Counted from the stretch's first letter, positions 1-6,964 are shown. The stretch: DNA of 15,122 nucleotides from Nitrospirota bacterium (GCA_005877855.1 VBOF01000081.1:1-15122), one strand, 5' to 3'. The notes: a model not told the origin generated them from the letters alone. Made by a program: numbers and translations.

Positions 1-360
1 TCGCTCAAAAAAGAGCGCCCCAGGTTCGCGCCGGTTCCCAAGCCCATGGTGACGGCAACTCCAGCCCAGCAAGCCAAGCTCGCTGGACGTGGCAAGCAGC
101 TCTATTACAACAAGTACGGATGCAACGCCTGTCACAGGGTCGGGCAGAGCGGGGGAGAGGTCGGGCCGCCTCTGGATCGCGCGGGCTTTCGCTTGAACTC
201 GCAATGGGTGTACCGCTGGATCAGGTATCCCCAGATCATGAAGCCGCACACCAAGATGCCGAATCTGGGCGTCAGCGACGACGACGCCAAGGCCATCATG
301 TTCTTCCTGAAGACGCTGAACGCTCCGCCGCCCGACCGGCCGCTACCGGCCACGTCCTGA
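1..360 (+). CDS. c-type cytochrome, C-terminal part (5' end outside window)
   Basis: The reading frame is open from the first base and ends at TGA 358-360, so the gene starts left of the window. An ATG at 46 has no Shine-Dalgarno sequence and is probably internal. Counting from that ATG, the haem-binding motif CNACH is at residues 26-30, and a Met in the segment PHTKMPNLG (around residue 70) is the expected distal haem ligand. The layout is a class I mono-haem cytochrome c domain with a short Pro-rich tail. It probably sits outside the cytoplasmic membrane and carries electrons, either alone or as the tail of a larger redox subunit; the visible part cannot decide between these. It converges on ubiA, with a shared hairpin between the two stops. 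The domain call is firm; the identity of the whole protein is unknown. Confidence 0.85.
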   Translation, partial: SLKKERPRFAPVPKPMVTATPAQQAKLAGRGKQLYYNKYGCNACHRVGQSGGEVGPPLDRAGFRLNSQWVYRWIRYPQIMKPHTKMPNLGVSDDDAKAIMFFLKTLNAPPPDRPLPATS

Positions 361-386
361 TTTCGAATTGAACATCCGATCCGGTA

Positions 387-408
387 GGGGCGCAGCATGC
401 TGTGCCCC
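387..408. terminator. hairpin between convergent cytochrome c and ubiA genes
   Basis: Bases 387-396 and 399-408 form a 10-bp inverted repeat (one G-U pair) around AT at 397-398. The hairpin lies between the cytochrome stop (358-360) and the ubiA stop (413-415, minus strand). Neither strand has a real T-run after the stem, so it is a plausible bidirectional transcript end but not a textbook intrinsic terminator. Confidence 0.5.
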
Positions 409-412
409 TCCA

Positions 413-1198
413 TTATCGCAAAAGCGCCCCGCTCCAAATTCCTAGAAGGATCAGCGCACCGGCCCAGACGTGCTGCTTGAACAAGGCAAAGGCCTGGGCG
501 GGCGCGACCGGGTGCTTGATCCGGCGCGCCTGCCAGGCGAACAACACGCCCGTCAGCAAGAGCGTCACGTAGAACGGCCAAGCGAGGCCTGTCGCCAAGC
601 CGACCAGGCCCAACACCGCCACCATAGAGGACAGCGCGCTGCCGACCGCCACCCATGCCCATGTCCCGAAGAGAAGGGCGGCGGAATGCACGTCGATCCG
701 CTGGTCATCGTCCAGGTCTTGCAGGGAGTAGATCGTGTCGTAGCCGAACGCCGCGCCCAGGATGGCCTGGGGGAGCGGCAGGACCCGTTTGGCCAGCGGG
801 TACAGGACTGCCAAGAGCAGCGCGATGGGCGACAGGGCGATCGTGAAGGGGTTGAGCAGGAAGACCAGGGAGGCGGCGATCCCGATCAGCGCAAGAAAGA
901 CGGCCACGGCCGCTCCCGGTTGCATGCGGCCGGACGCAAGGGGACGCTCGCGGGTGCGATGGACCCGCCGGTCCAGGTCACGGTCCCAGAGGTCGTTGAT
1001 GGTGACCCCCGCGCTCCGCATGACAAACACGCCCGCCACGAAGATAGCGGTCAGCGGGAGTGGCGGGTGCCCGTCACCGGCGAGGACCAGCGCCCATAGG
1101 GTCGGGAAGAGTAACAACAGGGAGCCGGTTTGATTGCGGAGGCGAATGAGGTCGGCCACGTTGGACCAGGAGAGCGACGGTCCTCCAAGAGCGGCCAT
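413..1198 (-). CDS. ubiA: UbiA-type 4-hydroxybenzoate polyprenyltransferase with an internal deletion
   Basis: This is a membrane prenyltransferase of the UbiA family, which joins a polyprenyl diphosphate to an aromatic acid during quinone synthesis. From the ATG at 1198 it is 261 aa. The first Mg-diphosphate motif is NDLWDRDLD (N68, D69, D72, D76) and the second is YDTIYSLQDLDDD (153-165). The N-terminal FPTLWAL and the VHSAALLFG that follows motif 2 match E. coli UbiA closely. However, LPQAILGAAFG (142-152) runs straight into YDTIY, whereas family members have about 31 residues between them (second half of one membrane helix, a periplasmic loop, first half of the next). The gene is therefore in frame but internally shortened. 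The ATG at 1198 is preferred over 1273 because the extra 25 residues are polar and a promoter ends just before 1198. Function is doubtful unless a second copy exists. Confidence 0.85.
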   Translation of the reverse strand: MAALGGPSLSWSNVADLIRLRNQTGSLLLLFPTLWALVLAGDGHPPLPLTAIFVAGVFVMRSAGVTINDLWDRDLDRRVHRTRERPLASGRMQPGAAVAVFLALIGIAASLVFLLNPFTIALSPIALLLAVLYPLAKRVLPLPQAILGAAFGYDTIYSLQDLDDDQRIDVHSAALLFGTWAWVAVGSALSSMVAVLGLVGLATGLAWPFYVTLLLTGVLFAWQARRIKHPVAPAQAFALFKQHVWAGALILLGIWSGALLR

Positions 1199-1204
1199 GG
1201 GCGA

Positions 1205-1233
1205 ACGGTACCGAATCGGTTGTGGGGTGTCAA
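1205..1233 (-). promoter_or_regulatory. sigma70-like promoter for ubiA
   Basis: On the minus strand there is TTGACA at 1233-1228, a 17-bp spacer, and TACCGT at 1210-1205. The -35 is perfect and the -10 is weak. The start codon at 1198 lies 7 nt past the -10, so the transcript would begin at or very near the ATG (leaderless); no Shine-Dalgarno is visible. Confidence 0.5.
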
Positions 1234-1256
1234 GGCGGCGGCGGTGCGGGTTTTCG

Positions 1257-1285
1257 TTGCGATTGCCCTGCATTTCTTGTATAAG
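1257..1285 (+). promoter_or_regulatory. sigma70-like promoter for the caspase-fold lipoprotein gene
   Basis: TTGCGA at 1257-1262, a 17-bp spacer, and TATAAG at 1280-1285 form a good sigma70-type match. It points away from the ubiA promoter, making 1199-1342 a divergent control region. The predicted transcription start near 1292 gives a short leader to the start codon at 1343 or 1376. Confidence 0.6.
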
Positions 1286-1375
1286 GCGGCGAGGACATCA
1301 GTCAGCCGGGCGCTCGCCATCGAGTGCCGGAGACCTTGGCACATGCTGCTTCCTATCTCGGCCCTGCGACCTCTC

Positions 1376-3232
1376 ATGCGCCTCTTCATAGTGGCGACGG
1401 TTGTGGCCGCGCTCGGCTGCGGTCAGAAGCTTGTCTTTCCGCGACTCGAGTTCAAGTCCGATGAGTCCAAGGCCCCCAGCATTCCGCTGACGGTTCGCCT
1501 CGAGATCCCCGAGGCACTCACACGCGCACAGTTGTTCTATAAGGATTCGTGCGGGGCGCCCCAGGCGGTTCCGCTGGGAGAACGGCTCGCCGAGCAAGTG
1601 AAGGCCGATGCCGCTGGGGTGTTTGAGAAGACTTTCGAGGGAAGCCCGAAAGACCCCGCGGACGCCGTCTTGAGCGCTGCACTGGAGACCAGCGAGATCA
1701 AACTCTATATTCCACGTCGGGAAGTTGGCGAGTATAAGATGACCACCCTCATTCGCGTACGGGTCACGGTGGTTGATGCGGAGGGCAAGACCCTTCTCAA
1801 CGAGCCGGTCAAGGGCGAAGGCAAGTGGACCGTGACGACCGACGGCACCAACTGCACGGTCCAAGGGCTGATGCTGCCGGTGACGGAGGCGTTGGAGAAG
1901 CTGTCGGATCGGTTGGTGGACAGCCTGACCCAGTCGGTCAAGGTTCGCGACTGGGCCATTCGCTTGGGGACTCGCAGGGAGATGATGGCCACAGGCCGGC
2001 TTGGCGGGAGCGGGGGCACGGGCGCACTGCCAGCCCCGACGACCGGGGCGCCGACCCTCAGCTTCCGGGCATCCCTCGAGGATGAGAACCGCAATCAGGT
2101 GCTTGAGCCTGCGGAAAAGCTCGTCGTCCGCGTGGAGGTCGCCAACGCCGGTCCGGGCGTCGCGCGCGGCGTGGCGGTCGAGCTCTCGGGCACGCCGGCC
2201 CTGGTGAAGGAATTCGTCAATCCGACGTTGCTGGGCGATATCCAGCCGGGCGAGAAAAAACAGGTGGCGATCACCACGACGGTGCCGGCGTCTCTCCCCG
2301 AGCAGCAGGCGGAACTCCTGGTGCAGGTCACCGAAGCCGGAGGCCATGGGCCGCCGACCCGCAAGCGGTTCGTGGCGTCCTTGCAGTCCGGTGCGGGCGC
2401 AAGCGAACCGCTCGAGGTGCTCTCGGTGGACGTGGATCAGATTCCTGCCAGGGTGCAAGGATTTGAACGTCGCACCTCGTACGCCTTGGTGGTCGGGATC
2501 GGAGGCTATCGGGAGGAGAGCGTCCCCCGTCTGAAACATGCTCGGCGGGATGCCGAGGTCGTCGCCAAGCACTTGACCGCACTGGCGGGGTTCCCGTCTG
2601 AGAACGTGCGGGTGTTGGCGGACGAGCGCGCGCTCCTGGTCGACCTGCAAGACAGCTTCGAGGACTGGCTGCCCCGCCAGGTCAAGGCGTCAGGAATCGT
2701 CTTCGTCTATCTGGTCGGCAACGCGGTCCTGAATGCGGAGGCTACCGACATCATCCTGCTGCCCTACGAGGGCCGGCCCGACCTCTTGCGCCGGGGCTAC
2801 TCACTGAACCGACTGCAGGAAGTCCTGGCGCGCTTGCCGTCCCGGCTGAACTTGGTCTTCGCCGACCTCTCGTTTCCGGCCGGGGACGGCAAAGGCGACG
2901 CGCGACCGCTCCCGTGGAGCGCGCGCAAGATTGGCGGCAAGACCCGCACCGTCCTTATCGGGTCGTCCTCCACGAACGGGCCCAGCCTCTCTTGGGATGC
3001 CGGACAGCACGGGCTGTTCACCTATCACTTTCTCAAAGCCATTCGGGGCCAGGGTGATGCCGACAATAATGGTTGGGTGGACGTGGGAGAGATCCTCGCC
3101 TACCTCTGGGAGCAGGTACCCAAGGGCGCTGCCGAGCTGAAAAAGCAGCAGATGCCGGCGGTGAGCCCAGCGGTGGAGCGGGACGGCCCGATCAGCACCT
3201 TCCCATTCAGCAAGGCGCGGCGGCGGGGTTGA
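1376..3232 (+). CDS. lipoprotein with CARDB-like domain and degenerate caspase (C14) domain
   Basis: From ATG 1376 it is 618 aa. Residues 1-15 are a lipoprotein-like signal ending ALGC (C15), so it is probably membrane-anchored and outside the cytoplasm. ATG 1343 is an alternative start 11 codons upstream. After an unassigned N-terminal region comes a Gly-rich linker, then a CARDB/Ig-like segment (about 227-345) that opens with a calcium-loop-like stretch D236-x-N238-x-N240...E247. The caspase-fold domain starts near 366 (YALVVGIGGY, then LKHARRDAE). Where active relatives have SGHG, this protein has VGNA (N449); where they have DxCFSG it has DLSFPAG (S499). Both catalytic residues are thus replaced, giving a pseudo-protease. 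The fold remains, including GLFTYHFLKAIRG and an EF-hand-like loop D561-x-D-x-N-G-x-x-D-x-x-E572. A scaffold or binding role is inferred. Confidence 0.8.
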   Translation: MRLFIVATVVAALGCGQKLVFPRLEFKSDESKAPSIPLTVRLEIPEALTRAQLFYKDSCGAPQAVPLGERLAEQVKADAAGVFEKTFEGSPKDPADAVLSAALETSEIKLYIPRREVGEYKMTTLIRVRVTVVDAEGKTLLNEPVKGEGKWTVTTDGTNCTVQGLMLPVTEALEKLSDRLVDSLTQSVKVRDWAIRLGTRREMMATGRLGGSGGTGALPAPTTGAPTLSFRASLEDENRNQVLEPAEKLVVRVEVANAGPGVARGVAVELSGTPALVKEFVNPTLLGDIQPGEKKQVAITTTVPASLPEQQAELLVQVTEAGGHGPPTRKRFVASLQSGAGASEPLEVLSVDVDQIPARVQGFERRTSYALVVGIGGYREESVPRLKHARRDAEVVAKHLTALAGFPSENVRVLADERALLVDLQDSFEDWLPRQVKASGIVFVYLVGNAVLNAEATDIILLPYEGRPDLLRRGYSLNRLQEVLARLPSRLNLVFADLSFPAGDGKGDARPLPWSARKIGGKTRTVLIGSSSTNGPSLSWDAGQHGLFTYHFLKAIRGQGDADNNGWVDVGEILAYLWEQVPKGAAELKKQQMPAVSPAVERDGPISTFPFSKARRRG

Positions 3233-3257
3233 ATTCTCCAAGACGGCTTGTTAGAGT
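3229..3257 (+). promoter_or_regulatory. promoter for tRNA-Thr
   Basis: TTGAAT at 3229-3234, a 17-bp spacer, and TAGAGT at 3252-3257. The -35 box includes the TGA stop (3230-3232) of the upstream gene. The expected start, about 3264, lies 4 nt before the mature tRNA, which is a usual arrangement. The DUF3365 gene downstream may be co-transcribed. Confidence 0.6.
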
Positions 3258-3267
3258 GGGCGCCCGG

Positions 3268-3342
3268 GCCGGCGTAGCTCAGTGGCAGAGCAGCTGATTC
3301 GTAATCAGCAGGTCGGTGGTTCAATCCCACTCGCCGGCTCCA
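3268..3342 (+). tRNA. tRNA-Thr (anticodon CGT)
   Basis: A complete cloverleaf is visible. The acceptor stem is 3268-3274 paired with 3332-3338, with discriminator T at 3339 and an encoded CCA at 3340-3342. The D arm is GCTC 3277-3280 with GAGC 3288-3291. The anticodon stem is 3293-3297 with 3305-3309 and the loop TTCGTAA places the anticodon CGT at 3300-3302 (reads ACG, Thr). The T stem is 3315-3319 with 3327-3331, one G-U pair, and the T loop is TTCAATC. There is no intron and no sign that the 3' end has served as an integration site. Confidence 0.97.
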
Positions 3343-3387
3343 CCTGACCCATTTTCATCCATCATCCGTTTCGGAAGGAGGCCAGCA

Positions 3388-4149
3388 ATGAAGAAGTTAA
3401 GAGTGCCCGTCATCTTCCTCTTTTGGGTTATTGTCGGGCTCGCATTGACCCCTAACGTGTCAAGCGCGGGTCCGGAGCAGGACGCTGCGGAAACCGGCCG
3501 GCTGCTGGCGATTCTCTTAGATTCCGGCCGGGTCACGGTCGGGGCCAACCAAGCGCTCATCAACGACGCCGAAAAAGGCGACAAGGGCTTTACGCCCGAA
3601 GTGTTCGAAAAGCAGTTGGTCGAGAAGTTCAAGGAACGGTCCGGAGTCGATCTGACCAATCTCAAGTCCGCCAACGTGCCCGAGATGGCCAAGAAACTGT
3701 TGCCCCAGCAGGTCGAGGCATCCAAACAGACCGTCGCCGCGAATCAATCGATCATCAATCACAAGGGGGTCGGCTTTAAGGGCTTCATTCCGGCGACCTT
3801 CGGCACCCAAGCGGCCGCCAAGTTCAGCGCCCAAGCTGGAATATACCTGAAGCAAACCACGCTTGATGGCTTCTTGCGGAACCCCGCCAACAAGGCCGAC
3901 GAGTTCGAAGCAGGCGTGCTAACAAAGTTTGCCGATGCGACGTACCCCCGCAAGGGCGAGAAAATCATCAGCGAGGCGGTGGAGGGCGGGAAAACTCTCC
4001 GGGTGATGCTGCCGCTCTTTTACGGCAAGGGATGCCTCACGTGCCATGGGGAGCCCAAGGGCGAGACGGACATCTCGGGGTACAAGAAAGAGGGGGCGAA
4101 GGAAGGGGATTTAGGCGGAGCGATCAGCGTCAAGCTGCCGCTGAAGTAA
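3388..4149 (+). CDS. exported mono-haem DUF3365/Tll0287-like protein with internal duplication
   Basis: It is 253 aa. Shine-Dalgarno AAGGAGG lies 6 nt before the ATG. Residues 1-27 are a Sec signal peptide (Lys-rich start, hydrophobic core, cut after SSA). The C-terminal half matches the DUF3365 (Tll0287-like) haem domain: FLRNPANKADEFE around 162-174, then RVMLPLFYGKGCLTCHGEP, with the haem motif CLTCH at 216-220. The N-terminal part holds two ungapped 42-residue repeats, 48-89 and 113-154, with 18 identities (for example ANQ, IN, KGF, P). The protein is probably periplasmic. The family is known as a haem-binding sensor or redox domain, and the partner here is not evident. It follows tRNA-Thr by 45 bp and converges on the M28 peptidase gene with only 12 bp between the stops and no terminator visible. 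Confidence 0.85.
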   Translation: MKKLRVPVIFLFWVIVGLALTPNVSSAGPEQDAAETGRLLAILLDSGRVTVGANQALINDAEKGDKGFTPEVFEKQLVEKFKERSGVDLTNLKSANVPEMAKKLLPQQVEASKQTVAANQSIINHKGVGFKGFIPATFGTQAAAKFSAQAGIYLKQTTLDGFLRNPANKADEFEAGVLTKFADATYPRKGEKIISEAVEGGKTLRVMLPLFYGKGCLTCHGEPKGETDISGYKKEGAKEGDLGGAISVKLPLK

Positions 4150-4161
4150 TTCGCATACGTC

Positions 4162-5589
4162 TCACTGCTCGTTGTTGGCGAGGGCCCACACCAACGCCAG
4201 GGTGTAGCGCGTGATCAAAGCGAGCAGCTCGGGCTTGATCTTCTCGGGCGTATCGGTCGGCTGGTGGAAGTCCGGGTGGGACCCTGCCGTCACGATTGCA
4301 GCGGTGGGAAGGCCGGCTTCTGCAAACGGCACATGGTCTCCGCCGGGAAACAGGCCGTACAGCTCGAGCTTGTCGGCTGCGGCGACCTTTTCGGCCGCAG
4401 CCTGTGCGGCGGCCTTCTCCAGTTTCGAGAGCCCGACCATGATGTGGCCGTTGCCGACCCCGGCGTGATCGACATTGATCATCGCCTTGACGGCGCTCAG
4501 GGGATGGCGCGGGTGGGCCACATAGAATCGTGAGCCCAGTAAGCCCTGTTCTTCGCCCGCGAAGGACAGGAACAGGAGACTGCGCTTGGGCTTGCTTCCG
4601 GTGTTCGCGAGGACGCGGGCGATCTCCAGCAACACGGCCGTACCGGATGCGTTATCGTCCGCGCCAGGGAACACCAGGCCGGCTTGGACCCCGAAGTGGT
4701 CATGGTGGGCGCCCAGAATGATGGCCTCTTCGCGGACCAGTGGATCGGAGCCGGGCCACAGCGCGAGGACGTTTGAAGCCGTCGCGTCGAGCCGGCGTGC
4801 GACTAGCTCTAGGAGCAGCTCCGTTCCCGTGTCCGCGGAGCGTACGGCGAGTTGCCGATCCATCTCCTCTTGAAAGGACCGGACGGAGCGGCCGACGGGT
4901 TGCAGGAGGACATCCGCTGCGGCGGAGGTGATCCACAGCCCGGGCACGGCTCCAGACGCCGTCCCTTCGTACAAGGCCACCGGGCGGGTGGTCATTCCGC
5001 GGCGCTCCTCGTAAGGACTCAAGATCGGGCCGGTGACGGTCAGGTAGGCCAGGGCGCCCTTGGCGTGGGCTGTCATGACCTTGTCCGCGTGGGATACGCG
5101 GCCCGCAAATCCCTTGGGCTGGCCACGGACGAAGAGCACGACCTTGCCGGCGACCGAGAGGCCCTGGTACTCGTCGAGGCCCTGGCTGGGCGAGGCGATT
5201 CCATAGCCGACAAAGACCACGGGGGCTGAGATTTGTCCCGTGGGAGCCAGGTTTATGATCGGGAGGAAGTCCTGACCCTTTTCAAGAGCCACCACGCGCC
5301 GGTCGACCCGGAACTCCGCGCGGACAAGAGGTTCGATTTGGACCGTCGCGATCGGAAACGGTTGCAACGCGGCCTCAGGCAAGCGACTTGCTACATAAGC
5401 CGCGGTCGCCTGGCCGCCGGCTGTCCCGGATTGTCGCCCGTCGAAATTGGAAAGCTCTCGGACGGTGTGCATGAGTTGAGCGGGGGAGATGTGGGCGGCC
5501 AGTTTGGCGAGGTCGTCGGGTTCGGCCGAGTTCCCCGGCGAGGAGATGCAGGTCAGGGTGATGACCGACAAGACTCCCAGCACGCGCAT
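4162..5589 (-). CDS. exported M28-family zinc peptidase with PA domain
   Basis: It is 475 aa, with an N-terminal signal peptide (about residues 1-22, ending near GNSA). A PA (protease-associated) insert covers roughly 110-250 (VVFVGYGIASPSQGLDEYQG, then KVVLFVRG). The M28 metal site is complete: H295 in AHHDHFG, D312 in GADDNASG, the Glu pair 346-347 in AGEEQG, the Asp of VDHAG, and the His in HPDFHQPTD near the C terminus. It should be a periplasmic or secreted aminopeptidase or carboxypeptidase-type enzyme using two zinc ions; substrate specificity cannot be read from sequence. The start at 5589 fits the signal peptide. There is no Shine-Dalgarno, and a consensus -10 lies 8 nt upstream, so the mRNA may be leaderless. 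It is divergent from the desaturase gene. Confidence 0.92.
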   Translation of the reverse strand: MRVLGVLSVITLTCISSPGNSAEPDDLAKLAAHISPAQLMHTVRELSNFDGRQSGTAGGQATAAYVASRLPEAALQPFPIATVQIEPLVRAEFRVDRRVVALEKGQDFLPIINLAPTGQISAPVVFVGYGIASPSQGLDEYQGLSVAGKVVLFVRGQPKGFAGRVSHADKVMTAHAKGALAYLTVTGPILSPYEERRGMTTRPVALYEGTASGAVPGLWITSAAADVLLQPVGRSVRSFQEEMDRQLAVRSADTGTELLLELVARRLDATASNVLALWPGSDPLVREEAIILGAHHDHFGVQAGLVFPGADDNASGTAVLLEIARVLANTGSKPKRSLLFLSFAGEEQGLLGSRFYVAHPRHPLSAVKAMINVDHAGVGNGHIMVGLSKLEKAAAQAAAEKVAAADKLELYGLFPGGDHVPFAEAGLPTAAIVTAGSHPDFHQPTDTPEKIKPELLALITRYTLALVWALANNEQ

Positions 5590-5597
5590 GGCGCGGG

Positions 5598-5606
5598 ATT
5601 ATAGCA
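5598..5606 (-). promoter_or_regulatory. extended -10 promoter of the M28 peptidase gene
   Basis: On the minus strand, TGC (5606-5604) is followed directly by a perfect TATAAT (5603-5598), i.e. an extended -10. No good -35 is seen at the expected distance. The ATG at 5589 begins 8 nt beyond the -10, which predicts a leaderless transcript. Confidence 0.6.
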
Positions 5607-5610
5607 CGGA

Positions 5611-5620
5611 GCTTGCAAGC
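5611..5620. repeat. 10-bp perfect palindrome in divergent promoter region
   Basis: GCTTGCAAGC is its own reverse complement. It lies 8 bp upstream of the M28 peptidase -10 box, in what would be the promoter spacer, and 35 bp from the desaturase -35. The placement would suit a repressor operator, but a 10-bp palindrome can also be chance. Confidence 0.35.
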
Positions 5621-5655
5621 ACTTGGTCTGGTCACATTTTGTCCAATCTTTCCTC

Positions 5656-5682
5656 TTGCTTTCTGCCCCGTCTTTCTATAGA
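5656..5682 (+). promoter_or_regulatory. possible promoter of the desaturase gene
   Basis: TTGCTT at 5656-5661 and TATAGA at 5677-5682 are 15 bp apart, shorter than the ideal 17. The -10 is good and the -35 moderate. It would give a leader of about 50 nt to the first candidate start codon. Confidence 0.4.
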
Positions 5683-5738
5683 GTCAGCCGCGTTTGGCCG
5701 CATCCAGAGGGCCTCAGACGGCGTAGAGGCGGTTCATC

Positions 5739-6545
5739 TTGCTAACCGGTGAAGGGGGTTTGGTCGTGGTGCCGGTGTTCGGGTATTACGTCGGCTATAC
5801 ATGGGTAGACTGGGCGCTCCTCGTTGTCCTGTATTTCGCCTCGGGGCTGGGAATTACCGTGGGATACCACCGGCTGGTTGCCCATCGGAGCTTCGAGTGC
5901 CGGCCGTGGGTCAAGGTCGCGTTGTTGATTGCGGGAGGCTGGGCGCTGGAGAATTCGGCCTGCAAGTGGGCGGCTGATCACGTCCGGCACCATGTGCGGT
6001 GTGATGAGGAGGAAGACCCGTACAATGCCACGCGCGGCTTTTGGCACAGTCATGTGTTGTGGATCTTCTACAAGACCCCGCCCGATCTTCGCGAAAAATA
6101 CGAGGCGCCGTTTCGCAAGGATCCCGTCACGATGTGGCAGCATCGCAACTATGCGCTCATCCTGCTGTCTGGACTGGCGCTGCCGTTCGCGGTGGGGGCG
6201 ACGTACGGCGGGTGGAAGAGCGGGCTCGGGTGCTTCCTGCTGGCCGGCGTCGCCCGGATGTTCATGGTCCTCAATTCGACCTTCTGCATCAATTCCGTCT
6301 GCCATCTCTGGGGCGAACAGCCCCACACGTCGACGGACTCGAGCCGGGACAATTGGCTGGTGTCGCTGGTCACGTTGGGTGAGGGATACCACAATTACCA
6401 TCATGCCCATCAGCGGGATTACCGCAACGGGCCCCGCTGGTACAACTTCGACCCGTCCAAGTGGTTCATCTTCGGGTTGTCGTTGACGGGACTGGCATGG
6501 AATCTCTGTCGGATTGAGCCGGAGCGTATCCGGTATCAGGCATAA
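5739..6545 (+). CDS. membrane fatty-acid desaturase (delta-9 type)
   Basis: It is about 268 aa. The three histidine boxes that hold the di-iron centre are intact: HRLVAH at 44-49, HVRHH at 81-85 and HNYHH at 218-222 (in GEGYHNYHHAH). Around them are the usual family phrases GLGITVGYHR, EEDPYNATRGFWHSH and NSVCHLWGEQP. Hydrophobic stretches at about 10-40, 55-72 and 140-180 fit a polytopic inner-membrane enzyme that introduces a double bond into acyl chains, using O2 and an electron donor. The start is uncertain: no ATG is near. TTG 5739 is the first candidate after the in-frame stop at 5724; GTG 5766, 7 nt after AAGGGGG (5752-5758), has the better Shine-Dalgarno and may be the true start. The HU gene follows 102 bp downstream without a convincing promoter, so the two may be co-transcribed. 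Confidence 0.9.
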   Translation: MLTGEGGLVVVPVFGYYVGYTWVDWALLVVLYFASGLGITVGYHRLVAHRSFECRPWVKVALLIAGGWALENSACKWAADHVRHHVRCDEEEDPYNATRGFWHSHVLWIFYKTPPDLREKYEAPFRKDPVTMWQHRNYALILLSGLALPFAVGATYGGWKSGLGCFLLAGVARMFMVLNSTFCINSVCHLWGEQPHTSTDSSRDNWLVSLVTLGEGYHNYHHAHQRDYRNGPRWYNFDPSKWFIFGLSLTGLAWNLCRIEPERIRYQA

Positions 6546-6570
6546 GCGGATTGTGACATTCACCCCTGAA

Positions 6571-6626
6571 GATCCCGTTGGGATCGGGGAGGGCGTTCAA
6601 CAAGTTGACGAACCGCATGGCGGTTC
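6571..6626 (+). repeat. tandem dyads in the HU gene leader
   Basis: Three short inverted repeats lie in a row just before the HU ribosome-binding site. GATCCC 6571-6576 pairs with GGGATC 6580-6585. TCAAC 6597-6601 pairs with GTTGA 6604-6608. GAACCGC 6610-6616 pairs with GCGGTTC 6620-6626 around ATG. The last ends 8 nt before the Shine-Dalgarno (6635-6641). They could be operators or RNA hairpins controlling HU translation. No good promoter was found between the desaturase and HU. Confidence 0.4.
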
Positions 6627-6647
6627 CACAGTGGAAAGGAGTCAGGT

Positions 6648-6935
6648 ATGGCAAAAGCGATGACGAAGTCTCAGGTTACCGAGAACCTGGCGGGGAAGGC
6701 GGGAATCACCAAAAAGGCGGCGGGTCAGTTTCTGGACGAACTGGCCTCCCTGGCCTATAAGGAAGCCAAGAACACCTTCACCTTGCCGGGACTTGGCAAA
6801 CTGGTGCTGGTCAACCGGAAGGCCCGGATGGGTCGTAACCCCCAGACCGGAGAGCCGATCAAGATTCCGGCCAAGCGAGTGGTGAAGTTTCGGGTCGCGA
6901 AGGCCTGTAAGGACGCTGTCTTGGGGAAGAAATAA
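6648..6935 (+). CDS. HU/IHF-family DNA-binding protein
   Basis: It is 95 aa, the usual HU length. Shine-Dalgarno AAAGGAG (6635-6641) lies 6 nt before the ATG. The first half is helical with ITKKAAGQFLDEL. The DNA-binding beta-arm is marked by GRNPQTGE (62-69), with the intercalating Pro at 65, followed by IPAKRVVKFRVAK. GLGKLVLVNRKAR matches the family's GFGxFxVxxRxAR strand. It acts as a nucleoid architectural protein that bends and compacts DNA, probably as a dimer. Many Lys residues at both ends give a basic protein. A strong terminator follows 29 bp after the stop, so this gene closes its transcript. Whether it is HU proper or a paralogue cannot be told. Confidence 0.95.
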   Translation: MAKAMTKSQVTENLAGKAGITKKAAGQFLDELASLAYKEAKNTFTLPGLGKLVLVNRKARMGRNPQTGEPIKIPAKRVVKFRVAKACKDAVLGKK

Positions 6936-6964
6936 CGACAGCAGTACTACCGGAGTCCTGCCAG

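Noticed and set aside
1130..1375. Upstream extension of the caspase-fold gene to an in-frame start at 1130
   Set aside because: The extension lies antisense to the ubiA start and runs through both divergent promoters. A lipoprotein-type signal starts at 1376 (or 1343).
1298..2650. Long open frame (450 codons) on the minus strand
   Set aside because: It is a GC-rich shadow of the caspase-fold gene, with no recognisable motifs and Arg/His/Gln-rich low-quality composition.
3268..3342. tRNA-Thr as an integration site for a genomic island
   Set aside because: No integrase gene and no repeat of the tRNA 3' end are seen within the window; the neighbours look like core genes.
5742..6563. Open frame (273 codons) opposite the desaturase
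   Set aside because: The plus strand carries all three histidine boxes; the minus frame is a mirror with no motif.
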